DNA of 64,000 nt. Source: Azoarcus indigens (GTDB lineage: Bacteria > Pseudomonadota > Gammaproteobacteria > Burkholderiales > Rhodocyclaceae). The position numbers and the translations under genes are program-made. Each line of letters starts with the position of its first letter. Position 1 is the first letter of the stretch. Shown one piece after another: positions 44,113 through 52,066 of this stretch. A model generated the notes under the pieces. That model worked only from the letters and a program-made list of their open reading frames with translations. It did no database searches and was not told the origin of the DNA. The stretch lies in assembly GCF_004361735.1 (NCBI RefSeq), contig NZ_SNVV01000015.1, positions 61,007 to 125,006 on the forward strand, given 5' to 3'.

Positions 44113-45839
44113 GGCTGCTTCTCCACCAGGAAGCTGCCGATGACCAGCGCGTCTATGGGCGAGGTGAAGAAGGCGGCGATGGCGTCGCGCGGGGTGCACA
44201 CGATGGGTTCGCCACGGACGTTGAAGGAGGTGTTGATCAGCACCGGTACCCCGGTGCGGCGGCCGAAGGCGCGCAGCAGGGCGTGGTAGCGCGGCTGGGT
44301 GGCGGCGCTCACCGTCTGCACCCGGGCGGTGCCGTCCACATGCACCGCGGCCGGAATGCGCCTGGCCTTGTCTGGCGTTACGTCATAGACGAAGAGCATG
44401 AAGGGCGAGCGGCCCGGGTTGTCGCGCTCGCAGGAGAACCATTCGGCCACATCCTCTTCCGGCACCGAAGGGGCAACCGGGCGGAAGTCCTCCCTGTCCT
44501 TCAGCTCATTGAGCCGTGCCTGCATGCCGGCGTCCAGCGGCGAGGCCAGGATGGAGCGGGCGCCCAGCGCCCGCGGGCCGAACTCCATGCGGCCCTGGAA
44601 CCAGCCCACCACCTTGCCGTCGGCCAGCAGCCCGGCGGTGCGCCCGGCCACGTCGTCCAGCCGGGTGTAGGGCAGGCGGGCGCGCTTCAGCGCCGCCTCG
44701 ATGGTGTCGTCGCCATAGCCGGGGCCGAGGTTGGCGTGCTCCATCGCCCACTGCCGCGGCTGGCCGCGTTCCTTGTAATCCACCCACAGGGCGGCGCCCA
44801 GGGCGGTGCCGGCATCGCCGGCGGCCGGCTGTACCCACACTTCCTCGTAGGGGCCGTGGTCGCGCAGCCTGGCGTTCATGACGCAGTTGAGGGCGACGCC
44901 GCCGGCCATGCACAGCCGCCGCTGGCCGCTGGCCTTGTGCAGCCAGTCGGCCAGGTGCAGCACCGTCTCCTCCAGCGCCACCTGCAGCGAGGCGGCGACG
45001 TCGTAGTGGCGCTCCTCCAGCGGCGTGCCGCGGCGGCGCGGCGGGCCGAACTGGTTCTCCAGCAGCAGCGGGGCGATGGTGAAGCCGCCGTCGCCGTCCC
45101 ACACCAGCATGTCGCGGAAGAGGTCGAGGTGGCGCGGCTTGCCGTAGGAGGCCAGGGCCATGACCTTGTATTCGTCGCTGGCGTGCTGGAAGCCGAGGTA
45201 GCGGGTGACTTCCTCGTAGAGCAGGCCGAGGGAGTGGGGGAAGTCGATCTGGCGCAGGCGCTCGTAGCTGCCGCCGCGCCATACCCCCAGAGTGGTGGTG
45301 GCGCGCTCGCCGCGGCCGTCCAGGGTGAGGACGGCGGCCTCTTCGAAGGGCGCGGCGAGGAAGGCGCTGGCCTCGTGGGCGAGGTGGTGCTCGACGTAGT
45401 TCCAGCGGAAGCCGCCGTGGGCGGCGAGGTTCTCGAAGCGGTCGCGCAAGTGGTGGGGGGCGCCGTCCATCAGCTGGCGCGGGGCGTTGATGACGTAGGA
45501 GAGGAAGAGCGGATCCCACGGGCTGTTCCATTCGCCCTCCACCCCCACCGCCGAGGGCTCCAGCGGCAGCGTCAGCAGAGTGGTCTCGCTGCGGCCGGGA
45601 AACTGCGCCGGGTCGAAGGAGTAGGCGACCTGGTCCACATCGTCCAGCCGTATGCCGGCCTCGGCCAGGCAATAGTCGATGGCGGAGAAGGGCAGCTCCC
45701 AGGCGGAGAAGGGCACCGGCCGCTTAGCGTGCTTGATGCGGCTGAAGCGTTCCTCCTCGGCGGCAGCGACGACGCTGCCGTCATGCACCAGGCAGGCGGC
45801 GCTATCGTGGAAGGCCGCGTTGATTCCCAGGGTGTACAT
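44109..45839 (-). CDS. Carbamoyltransferase (NodU/CmcH/TobZ family)
   Basis: 576 residues, the usual length. The N-terminal Kae1-like domain has LGINAAFHDSAACLVHDG with a metal-binding histidine, EEERFSRIKHAKR, and VEHHLAHEASAF (HxxxH-type). It continues with MAGGVALNCVMNARL, and the YrdC-like C-terminal part has FGPRALGARSILA and PVLINTSFNVRGEPIVCTP. The enzyme carries a carbamoyl group from carbamoyl phosphate, via carbamoyl-adenylate, to a sugar hydroxyl. In this operon the acceptor is presumably a glycan sugar, as in NodU-modified Nod factors. It starts 3 bp after the GT9 stop. Confidence 0.92.
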   Translation of the reverse strand: MYTLGINAAFHDSAACLVHDGSVVAAAEEERFSRIKHAKRPVPFSAWELPFSAIDYCLAEAGIRLDDVDQVAYSFDPAQFPGRSETTLLTLPLEPSAVGVEGEWNSPWDPLFLSYVINAPRQLMDGAPHHLRDRFENLAAHGGFRWNYVEHHLAHEASAFLAAPFEEAAVLTLDGRGERATTTLGVWRGGSYERLRQIDFPHSLGLLYEEVTRYLGFQHASDEYKVMALASYGKPRHLDLFRDMLVWDGDGGFTIAPLLLENQFGPPRRRGTPLEERHYDVAASLQVALEETVLHLADWLHKASGQRRLCMAGGVALNCVMNARLRDHGPYEEVWVQPAAGDAGTALGAALWVDYKERGQPRQWAMEHANLGPGYGDDTIEAALKRARLPYTRLDDVAGRTAGLLADGKVVGWFQGRMEFGPRALGARSILASPLDAGMQARLNELKDREDFRPVAPSVPEEDVAEWFSCERDNPGRSPFMLFVYDVTPDKARRIPAAVHVDGTARVQTVSAATQPRYHALLRAFGRRTGVPVLINTSFNVRGEPIVCTPRDAIAAFFTSPIDALVIGSFLVEKQP

Positions 45840-45842
45840 GTT

Positions 45843-47144
45843 TCAGCCTCCGTTGGGGCGAGCGGGGGGAAGGGGGGAGGATGGGCGCAGCGGGGGCGGG
45901 GCGGGCGGCTCCGCCACCGCGGTTTCGGCGCCTTCGTCCAGCAGCCGGCGGGCGGCGGCGGCCACCCGCTCCGGCGCCAGCAGGTGCAGGCAGGCGTGGT
46001 GGCCCTGCGGGCAGACGCTGCGGTAGCAGTAGCGGCAGGGCACGTCCTCGTAGAGCACCGCCGCCGGGGTCTTCCACGGCGCGTGCTGCGGGTTGGTGAG
46101 GGCGTAGAGATCCACCACCGGGGTGCCCAGGGCGGCGGCCAGGTGCACCGGGCCGGTGTTGTTGGCCAGCAGCAGGGCCGAGTCGTCCAGCACCGCGGCC
46201 AGCTCGCCCAGCTGCAGCCTGCCCGCCAGCGTGGCCGAGGGACCGGCGCCGAGGCGGATCTCCTCCACCAGCGCCACTTCGCCGTCGTCGCCGGTGAACA
46301 CCAGCTGCGGCGCTTGCAGGCCGCTCAGTTCGGCGAGCCGGCGCAACGCGGCGGCGAACTGCGCCGGCGGATAGCGCCGCGAGGCCGCGCTGGCGCCGGG
46401 GTGCACCACCACATAGGGGCGGCCGGCGTCGATGCCGGCCTCGGCCAGCCGGGCGCGGGCGCGCTCGCGCGCCTGCGGCGGAATGGCGAAGGACAGGCGG
46501 TCGTCGTCCGCCACCGCGCCGACGCGGGCCACCAGGTCGAGCTGCCGGCGCACCTCGTGGCGCAGCAGTTCGTGCGGCTCCGGGTCGGCGACCCAGTCGG
46601 TGAGCAGGTGGTAGGGGTTCTCGCGGCCGTAGGCCAGCCGCAGCGGAATGCCGGCCTGCCAGCACAGCATGGCCGCCGGCAGCGCGCTCTGGCTGTAGAC
46701 GGTGAAGATGACGGCGGCGTCGAAGCGGCCGGCGCGCAGCCGGGCCACGGTTTCCGCCAGCGCGGCCGGCGTCGGCGCCGGGCCAGGCATCCACGGGCAG
46801 GCGGCGGGGATGACTTCGTCCACCTCCGGCAGGAAGGGCGCCAGCGCCAGCCCGGCGCCGCCGGCCAGCAGGGCGATGTGGCGGCCCGGCAGCTGCTGCC
46901 GCAGCGCCCGCAGTGCCGGCGTGGTCATCAGGATGTCGCCCAGGTTGTCCAGCCGTATCGCCAGGATGCGGCTGGCCTGGGCCCAGGGCGAGTTGGCGGC
47001 GGCCGGCAGTTCCACCGGCGGTGCCGCCGCGCTGCCGGGGGCGGCCACCCGCTGCGCCATCCAGGCGCTGCCGGGCAGGCCTTCGAGCGCGGCCGGGGCC
47101 TCGCCGCCCCGGGGCGGGCCGGAAGAAACGGGTGGCTGCGTCAT
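45843..47144 (-). CDS. Glycosyltransferase family 9 (heptosyltransferase-like)
   Basis: 433 residues from the ATG at 47144 (ATGA overlap with the phosphatase gene). A proline/alanine-rich leader of about 55 residues precedes the GT-B fold. GT9 motifs are ILAIRLDNLGDILMTTPALRALR, VVVHPGASAASRRYPPAQFA and LLLANNTGPVHLAAALGTPVVDLY. The CRYCYRSVCPQGHHACLHLL segment near residue 380 is a cysteine/histidine cluster seen in many GT9 proteins of this group and could bind metal. Together with the GmhB-like phosphatase it suggests a heptose-containing glycan. Confidence 0.88.
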   Translation of the reverse strand: MTQPPVSSGPPRGGEAPAALEGLPGSAWMAQRVAAPGSAAAPPVELPAAANSPWAQASRILAIRLDNLGDILMTTPALRALRQQLPGRHIALLAGGAGLALAPFLPEVDEVIPAACPWMPGPAPTPAALAETVARLRAGRFDAAVIFTVYSQSALPAAMLCWQAGIPLRLAYGRENPYHLLTDWVADPEPHELLRHEVRRQLDLVARVGAVADDDRLSFAIPPQARERARARLAEAGIDAGRPYVVVHPGASAASRRYPPAQFAAALRRLAELSGLQAPQLVFTGDDGEVALVEEIRLGAGPSATLAGRLQLGELAAVLDDSALLLANNTGPVHLAAALGTPVVDLYALTNPQHAPWKTPAAVLYEDVPCRYCYRSVCPQGHHACLHLLAPERVAAAARRLLDEGAETAVAEPPAPPPLRPSSPLPPARPNGG

Positions 47145-47788
47145 TCCGCCATTTCCATGGTGGCGCCGGCCAGCGCGGCGGCGGCCAGGATGTCGGCCGC
47201 CGCTTCCGTGAGGCTGGCGGCGACGCGGTCTGGCCGCCGCAGCGGCGAGTTGCGCCATTCGGTCTCGGCGCCCACGTCCAGCAGCACGGTGCGGCAGCCG
47301 GCGCGGTGGCCGGCTTCGATGTCGTCCAGGATGTCGCCGATGAACCAGGAGCGCGCCAGGTCCAGCTGGTGCTTGCGGGCGGCGCGCAGCAGCAGGCCGG
47401 GCGCCGGCTTGCGGCAGTCGCAGCCGCGGCCGAATTCCGGGTGGCTGCCCTGCGGGTGATGCGGGCAGTAGTAGATGGCGTCCAGCGTGACGCCATAGAG
47501 GCCGAGCAGGCTGGCGAGGATGTCCCACACCGGCTGCAGCGCCTCTTCCTCGAACTTCTGGTGGGCGAGGCCGGCCTGGTTGGTGATCAGCACCAGCCGG
47601 TAGCCGGCCTGCTGCAGCCGCGCCAGCGCCGGTCCGGCGTCTTCGCGCAGGCGCACCCGGGCCGGATCCACGTTGTAGGGGAGGTCGTGGATCAGGGTGC
47701 CGTCCTTGTCGATGAAGACTGCCGGCGCCAGGCCGGCGGCCGGCCCGGAGCCGGCGGCAGCGGCATCGACGGTGATGCTCACGGCCAT
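47141..47788 (-). CDS. HAD phosphatase, D-glycero-D-manno-heptose-1,7-bisphosphate phosphatase-like
   Basis: 215 residues from the ATG at 47788. HAD motif I is FIDKDGTL (nucleophile Asp27, acid/base Asp29), then the LITNQAGL and CRKPAPGLLL motifs and GDILDDIEAG. The CPHHPQG...GCDC loop is the zinc site typical of GmhB. The family removes the 7-phosphate (or 1,7-bisphosphate) of heptose in ADP-heptose synthesis, which would supply the GT9 enzymes. A histidinol-phosphatase-like role is possible, but context favours heptose. It overlaps the SDR gene by 10 bp. Confidence 0.87.
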   Translation of the reverse strand: MAVSITVDAAAAGSGPAAGLAPAVFIDKDGTLIHDLPYNVDPARVRLREDAGPALARLQQAGYRLVLITNQAGLAHQKFEEEALQPVWDILASLLGLYGVTLDAIYYCPHHPQGSHPEFGRGCDCRKPAPGLLLRAARKHQLDLARSWFIGDILDDIEAGHRAGCRTVLLDVGAETEWRNSPLRRPDRVAASLTEAAADILAAAALAGATMEMAE

Positions 47789-48516
47789 GAGGTCTCTCCC
47801 ATCGGCAGCACCGAGATCTCGCCGATCACGCTGCCGGCCGGCAGCGTGAGCACCTGGAGCACCGCCTCGGCCACCGCCTCCGGCGGCTGCAGCACGCCGG
47901 GGTCGATGTCCGGGAAGCGGTCGAGCAGGAAGGGCGTGCGCATGCCGCCGGCGATCACCGCGGTGACCTTGATGCCCTGCGGCCGCAGCTCCGCATGCAG
48001 CGCGTGGGAGAAGCCGAGCAGCGCCCACTTGCTGGCGTGGTAGGCGGAGGCATTGGGCCAGGCGCGCTTGGCGGCGGTGGAGGCGATGTTGACGATGTGG
48101 CCGCCGGCCCCCGGCCGCATCTGTGCCACCACCCGCTTGGTGAACAGGAAGGGGCCGCGCAGGTTGGTGGCCATCACATGGTCCCACTGCGCGACTTCCA
48201 GCTCGCCGATGGGCAAGGTGTAGTCCACCCCGGCGTTGTTGATCAGGATGTCGATGGCGCCGAAGCGTTCGCGGGCGGCGGCGATGCAGTCGGCCACCTG
48301 GATGTCGTCGCCAACGTCCACCACGCAGTGCATGGCCTGGTGGCCGCATTCCACCAGCTGGCGGGTGGCCTGCTCGGCGAGGTCGGAGCGCACGTCCACC
48401 ACCACGACGCGGGCGCCGGCGCCGCACAGAGCGTCGCACAATGCCTTGCCGAGGCCGCGGGCGCCGCCGGTGACGAGGGCGGTCTTGCCTTCCAGGGGGC
48501 GGGTCTGGGTGTTCAT
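47779..48516 (-). CDS. Short-chain dehydrogenase/reductase
   Basis: 245 residues from the ATG at 48516. TGGARGLGKALCDAL is the cofactor-binding TGxxxGxG motif; acidic or basic specificity points are not decisive, though VVVDVRSD suggests NAD. The NNAG motif (LINNAGVDYTLP) and the catalytic Ser-Tyr-Lys (NIASTAAK, SAYHASKWAL) are complete, so it should be an active oxidoreductase. In this operon it probably acts on a sugar or a sugar-derived ketone; the substrate is unknown. It overlaps the GT4 gene upstream by 4 bp. Confidence 0.88.
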   Translation of the reverse strand: MNTQTRPLEGKTALVTGGARGLGKALCDALCGAGARVVVVDVRSDLAEQATRQLVECGHQAMHCVVDVGDDIQVADCIAAARERFGAIDILINNAGVDYTLPIGELEVAQWDHVMATNLRGPFLFTKRVVAQMRPGAGGHIVNIASTAAKRAWPNASAYHASKWALLGFSHALHAELRPQGIKVTAVIAGGMRTPFLLDRFPDIDPGVLQPPEAVAEAVLQVLTLPAGSVIGEISVLPMGETSWP

Positions 48517-49775
48517 AGGCTCATCATCCTTTCGGTGGTCTGGAGGGTGGGGGAGGGCTGCAGGCTGCGATAGACGGTTTCCAGGGCGCTGGCGACGTGG
48601 CGCCAGGTGAACAGGCGGCGCACCCGCCGCATGCCGGCCTGGCCGAAGGCGCGCGCCAGGGCCGGGTCGCGCTGCAGGCGGGCGAGGCGCTCGGCCAGCT
48701 GCGCCGGGTCGCGCGGCTGCACCAGGTAGCCGGTGCAGCCATCGACCACCGTATGGCGTATGCCGCCGACGTTGGCGCCTATCACCGGGCAGCCGCAGGC
48801 CATGGCTTCCAGCGGGGTGATGCCGAAGGGCTCGTACCAGGGCGTGGTGACGAAGACGCTGGCGGCGGAATAGAAGTCGCGCAGCGCATGGCGTTCGCGG
48901 CGGCCGGTGAACACCACCTGGTCCTCGACGCCGGCCTCGCGGGCGACCGCCTGCAGGCGGCCTATTTCCGGCGTGAGGGCCGCATCCGGCTCGGCGGATT
49001 CGCCGCCCACCACCAGCAGCCTGGCCCGCAGGCCGTGGCGGCGGCGCAGTTCGCCCACCGCCCGTATCACGTTGTCCACGCCCTTGCGCGGCACCATGCG
49101 GCCCAGCTGCAGCACCACGAATTCGTCCTCCGCCAGGCCCAGGCGCCGGCGCGCGCCGCCGTCGCCCGGCCCCAGCTCGGCGCTGTCCACCCCGCAGGGC
49201 ACCATGGAGATGCAGCGCTTGTCCGCGCCGTAGAGGGAGATCAGATCCTCCCTGTCCTGCGGGCACTCGGCGATCAGGCGGTCGGCGTGGAGCGCCAGCA
49301 GCTCCTCGATGCGCAGGCGCGCTTCAGGAAAGGTGTCGGCACTGCCCTGGTGGAGGCGGCGGACCTTGCCCAGGGCGTGGAAGGTGACTACCAGCGGCAG
49401 GCCGAATGCCTGCCGCAGGCGCAGGCCCACCAGGCCGGACATGAAGAAGTTGGCATGCACCACGTCGTAGGGGCGGGATGGCGGCGCGCAATGCAGCGCC
49501 ACGCCGTCGCCGAATTCCGCCATGTAGGGCAGCAGCTTTTCCTTGGGCACCGGCCGCGGGGGGCCGGCGGCAATCGGCAGCACGCGCACATTCGGGGCGA
49601 AGGCGATGGCTGGCGGCAGGCCGGGGTCGTCCCGGCGGGTGAACACGTCCACTGTGTGGCCGGCGCGGCCGAGTTCGCGGGCGACATAGGCGACGTAGAC
49701 GTTCTGGCCGCCGCTGTCGGTACCACCCTGCACGGCAAGCGGCGACGCATGTTCGCTGATCAGCGCAATTTTCAT
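48513..49775 (-). CDS. Glycosyltransferase family 4 (sucrose-phosphate-synthase/MshA-like)
   Basis: 420 residues and the first gene of the operon. The N-terminal SEHASPLAVQGGTDSGGQNVYVAYVARELGRAGH pattern, the PYDVVHANFFMSG acceptor-side segment and the QLGRMVPRKGVDNVIRAV linker are GT4-like. The donor site is TTPWYEPFGITPLEAMACGCPVIGANVGGI with the EX7E-type glutamates. Members close to this type use UDP-glucose, UDP-GlcNAc or GDP-mannose. It ends TERMMSL, overlapping the SDR start. The 518-bp upstream region should contain the operon promoter. Confidence 0.9.
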   Translation of the reverse strand: MKIALISEHASPLAVQGGTDSGGQNVYVAYVARELGRAGHTVDVFTRRDDPGLPPAIAFAPNVRVLPIAAGPPRPVPKEKLLPYMAEFGDGVALHCAPPSRPYDVVHANFFMSGLVGLRLRQAFGLPLVVTFHALGKVRRLHQGSADTFPEARLRIEELLALHADRLIAECPQDREDLISLYGADKRCISMVPCGVDSAELGPGDGGARRRLGLAEDEFVVLQLGRMVPRKGVDNVIRAVGELRRRHGLRARLLVVGGESAEPDAALTPEIGRLQAVAREAGVEDQVVFTGRRERHALRDFYSAASVFVTTPWYEPFGITPLEAMACGCPVIGANVGGIRHTVVDGCTGYLVQPRDPAQLAERLARLQRDPALARAFGQAGMRRVRRLFTWRHVASALETVYRSLQPSPTLQTTERMMSL

Positions 49776-50293
49776 TTTGAGAACCTATGTCGGGGGAATC
49801 GCTTGTGCTTCGCCTGGGGCAAGCGCTGTGCCCGGCCTTGGGGGAACCGCGGGGAAGCCCGGCGCTTTTCCCACCGTGTAAGTTCGCCCGGCGCGGGGAA
49901 AGATTTACTGCGCCGCGGCAAGCGCGCGCCCGGTTTCCACGGAACGGAAAATGCGGGCCGGACCCGGAAGCCGCGCGGCCAGTGGGCTGCAGGCCTTTCC
50001 GGCTTGACGCTGGCGGCGGAGCGCGGCACCTGTCCTTGTGCGCCGCAGCGCGCGCACGCGCGGGGCTGCAAGAGGGGACAGACGCCCGGCCCGCGGCCCT
50101 CTCCGGCCGCCAGGGAGGCGGGCCGCAGGGCCCTCCCCGGCGCTGCCGCTTCTGGCCGAAGACAGTGCGGAACCCCGGGTGCGGGGCACGGCGATTGCGT
50201 CGGGGTGGAGACGGAAGGCGCCGCGGTGGTGCCGGGAGGCGCTCTTCCATCCCATGCGCCCCGGACGGGGCGGAGAAAAGAGGAGCCGAGACG
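49776..50293. other. Divergent intergenic region (glycan operon / BON gene)
   Basis: 518 bp, very GC-rich, with no gene I can support. No JUMPstart/ops element (GGCGGTAG) was noticed upstream of the glycan operon. GAGGAG at 50279-50284 is the Shine-Dalgarno of the BON gene. Several short inverted repeats are consistent with GC-rich composition and carry no clear signal. Confidence 0.4.
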
Positions 50294-51334
50294 ATGAGAA
50301 CACGATATCCGCAGTCTTCCCCCTACCAGAACGAACGCGAGCAGATGCGCAACGAGCTCGGTGTGCGCGGCGTGGGCGAGGATTCCGACTACGACCTGCC
50401 GCCCGGGCACTGGAGCGACGACCAGGAGATGCAGGACATCTATGGCCGCCGCTTCAGCCGCCAGGCCGGTTCCGAAGGCCAGAGACAGAGCGGCGAGCAG
50501 CGCGCCGGCGGCCAGCGCGGCCGGCCTGGCGAGGAGGCCTTGCGCCCCGCCGGCCGCCGCGGCTACCGCGAGGACGAAACTTCCCGCTACGGCGGCGAGG
50601 ACTACACCACCGATCCCTTCGGCCGGGATGAACCGCGCTTCGGCGGGGCTTACGGCGCCCCCGGCGAGTACGGGAGCGGTCGCGGCGAGCGCGACTTCGG
50701 CGGGCGCGACTTCGACGAAGCGCCCTATGACCAGAGCTATGCCCTGCGCCGCGGCTTTGGCCGTGGCAACGCCGGCGGGGGCGGAGAGCGCGGTGGCCAG
50801 CGCGGGGGGGAATCCGGCGGCGGCAGCCGCGGGCGCAGCCAGCCTGGGCATTGGGGGGCCGACCAGGGCGATCTGCGCTCCACGCTGGCCAGCGGCTCCA
50901 GCAGCGGCTACGGCGTCAATGCCGGCGGCCAGGCATGGAGCGATGTCGCCCGCGACCGCAAGGGCCCGCGCGGCTATGTGCGTTCCGACGAACGCATACG
51001 CGAGTTCATCTGCGAGCGCCTCGCCCAGCACCACCGGCTGGATGTCAGCGACGTCGGCGTGGAGGTGAGAGAGGGCTGCGTCACCCTGGAAGGCACGGTG
51101 CCCGAGCGCTCGATGAAGTATGCGATCGAGGAAACCGCCGACAACTGCTGGGGCGTGCGGGATGTGGTGAACCACATCCGGGTTGCGCCGCGTGGCGGCT
51201 GGAGCGGTGAGGGCGGGGGCGGCGCCTGGGGCGGGGCCGGCAGCGAGCGCGGCATGGGTTCCGCCGTCGGCGCCTCGGAGGCCGATCCCCAGGCGGTGGC
51301 TTCCGTCGCGGGAGGGCCGCAATCAAAGGAGTGA
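50294..51334 (+). CDS. BON domain protein with a long low-complexity N-terminus
   Basis: 346 residues from the ATG at 50294. Residues 1-225 are highly disordered and rich in Gly, Arg, Glu, Gln and Tyr (GRRFSRQ, GRRGYREDETSRYGGEDY, GGGGERGGQRGGESGG). Residues 234-300 form the BON domain (SDERIREFICERLAQHHRLD, VEVREGCVTLEGTVPERSMK, NCWGVRDVVNHIRV), a phospholipid-interacting or osmotic-stress module. No signal peptide is visible. The charged N-terminus resembles SWFGD-type stress proteins that pair with a BON domain in proteobacteria. The PRC-barrel gene follows 71 bp later, so they may be co-transcribed. Confidence 0.85.
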   Translation: MRTRYPQSSPYQNEREQMRNELGVRGVGEDSDYDLPPGHWSDDQEMQDIYGRRFSRQAGSEGQRQSGEQRAGGQRGRPGEEALRPAGRRGYREDETSRYGGEDYTTDPFGRDEPRFGGAYGAPGEYGSGRGERDFGGRDFDEAPYDQSYALRRGFGRGNAGGGGERGGQRGGESGGGSRGRSQPGHWGADQGDLRSTLASGSSSGYGVNAGGQAWSDVARDRKGPRGYVRSDERIREFICERLAQHHRLDVSDVGVEVREGCVTLEGTVPERSMKYAIEETADNCWGVRDVVNHIRVAPRGGWSGEGGGGAWGGAGSERGMGSAVGASEADPQAVASVAGGPQSKE

Positions 51335-51405
51335 CGCCGGCGATGCGCCGCTTTGCCGCCACCGGCGGTACAGGCGCATCGCCGCGCTCGATGGAGGAAA
51401 CGGCC

Positions 51406-51843
51406 ATGTCAGGAGAATATCCACCCGACGGGGAGCGCCCCGCCATCGTTGGCACCGAAACCCGCACGCCCCGCGGACCGGGGCCGGACGTGATGGCCGC
51501 CAGCACCCTGCAGGGCGACGCGGTGGTCAATGCCGATGGCGAAGACCTGGGCAAGATCAAGGAGATCATGATCGACGTGCCCAGCGGCCGGGTGGCCTAC
51601 GCGGTGCTGTCCTCCGGCGGCTTCCTCGGCCTGGGCGACAAGCTGTACGCCATTCCGTGGATGGCCCTCACGCTGGACATCGGCCGCAAGTGCTTCGTGC
51701 TGGATGTGGATGCCGAGCGGCTGAAGAACGCGCCCGGCTTCGACAAGGACAGCTGGCCGAGCATGGCCGATACCACCTGGGCCAGCGAGGTCCATGCCTA
51801 CTACGGCCAGCGCGCCTACTGGCAGCCGGCCGATTACCTGTAG
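51406..51843 (+). CDS. PRC-barrel domain protein
   Basis: 145 residues from the ATG at 51406, with GGAGG eight bases upstream. The PRC-barrel covers about residues 25-110: MAASTLQGDAVVNADGEDLGKIKEIMIDVPSGRVAYAVL in outline and GDKLYAIPWMALTLD. The SWPSMADTTWASEVHAYYG tail is typical of stress-induced PRC-barrel proteins from soil proteobacteria. PRC-barrels work in RNA processing or photosynthetic complexes; this single-domain kind is associated with envelope or osmotic stress and has no known activity. Confidence 0.88.
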   Translation: MSGEYPPDGERPAIVGTETRTPRGPGPDVMAASTLQGDAVVNADGEDLGKIKEIMIDVPSGRVAYAVLSSGGFLGLGDKLYAIPWMALTLDIGRKCFVLDVDAERLKNAPGFDKDSWPSMADTTWASEVHAYYGQRAYWQPADYL

Positions 51844-52066
51844 GCACGGCCTGCCCCAGGCTGGCCTCCCGGCAGCCGTCCAGCCCCTGAACGGCGGGGG
51901 GCCTGGGCGGCTGCCGGGGCATGCGCCCCTGTGTCCCCCGCGGCCGGGTGGGGCGCGGCCACGACGGCGCACTCTTGAAGCGTCCCTGCGCCGGCCCTGC
52001 AATCCCCCGAAAACCCTCGATCGCCGCGCGCCTTGAGCGGCCCACGCTCCCCACTCCCTTACGCCC

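Noticed and set aside
44103..47459. A 1118-codon plus-strand frame across the carbamoyltransferase and GT9 genes
   Set aside because: It is antisense to recognised genes, low in complexity, and has no ribosome binding site or family motif.
49776..50293. JUMPstart/RfaH element upstream of the second glycan operon
   Set aside because: No GGCGGTAG core with flanking structure was found within the upstream 518 bp.
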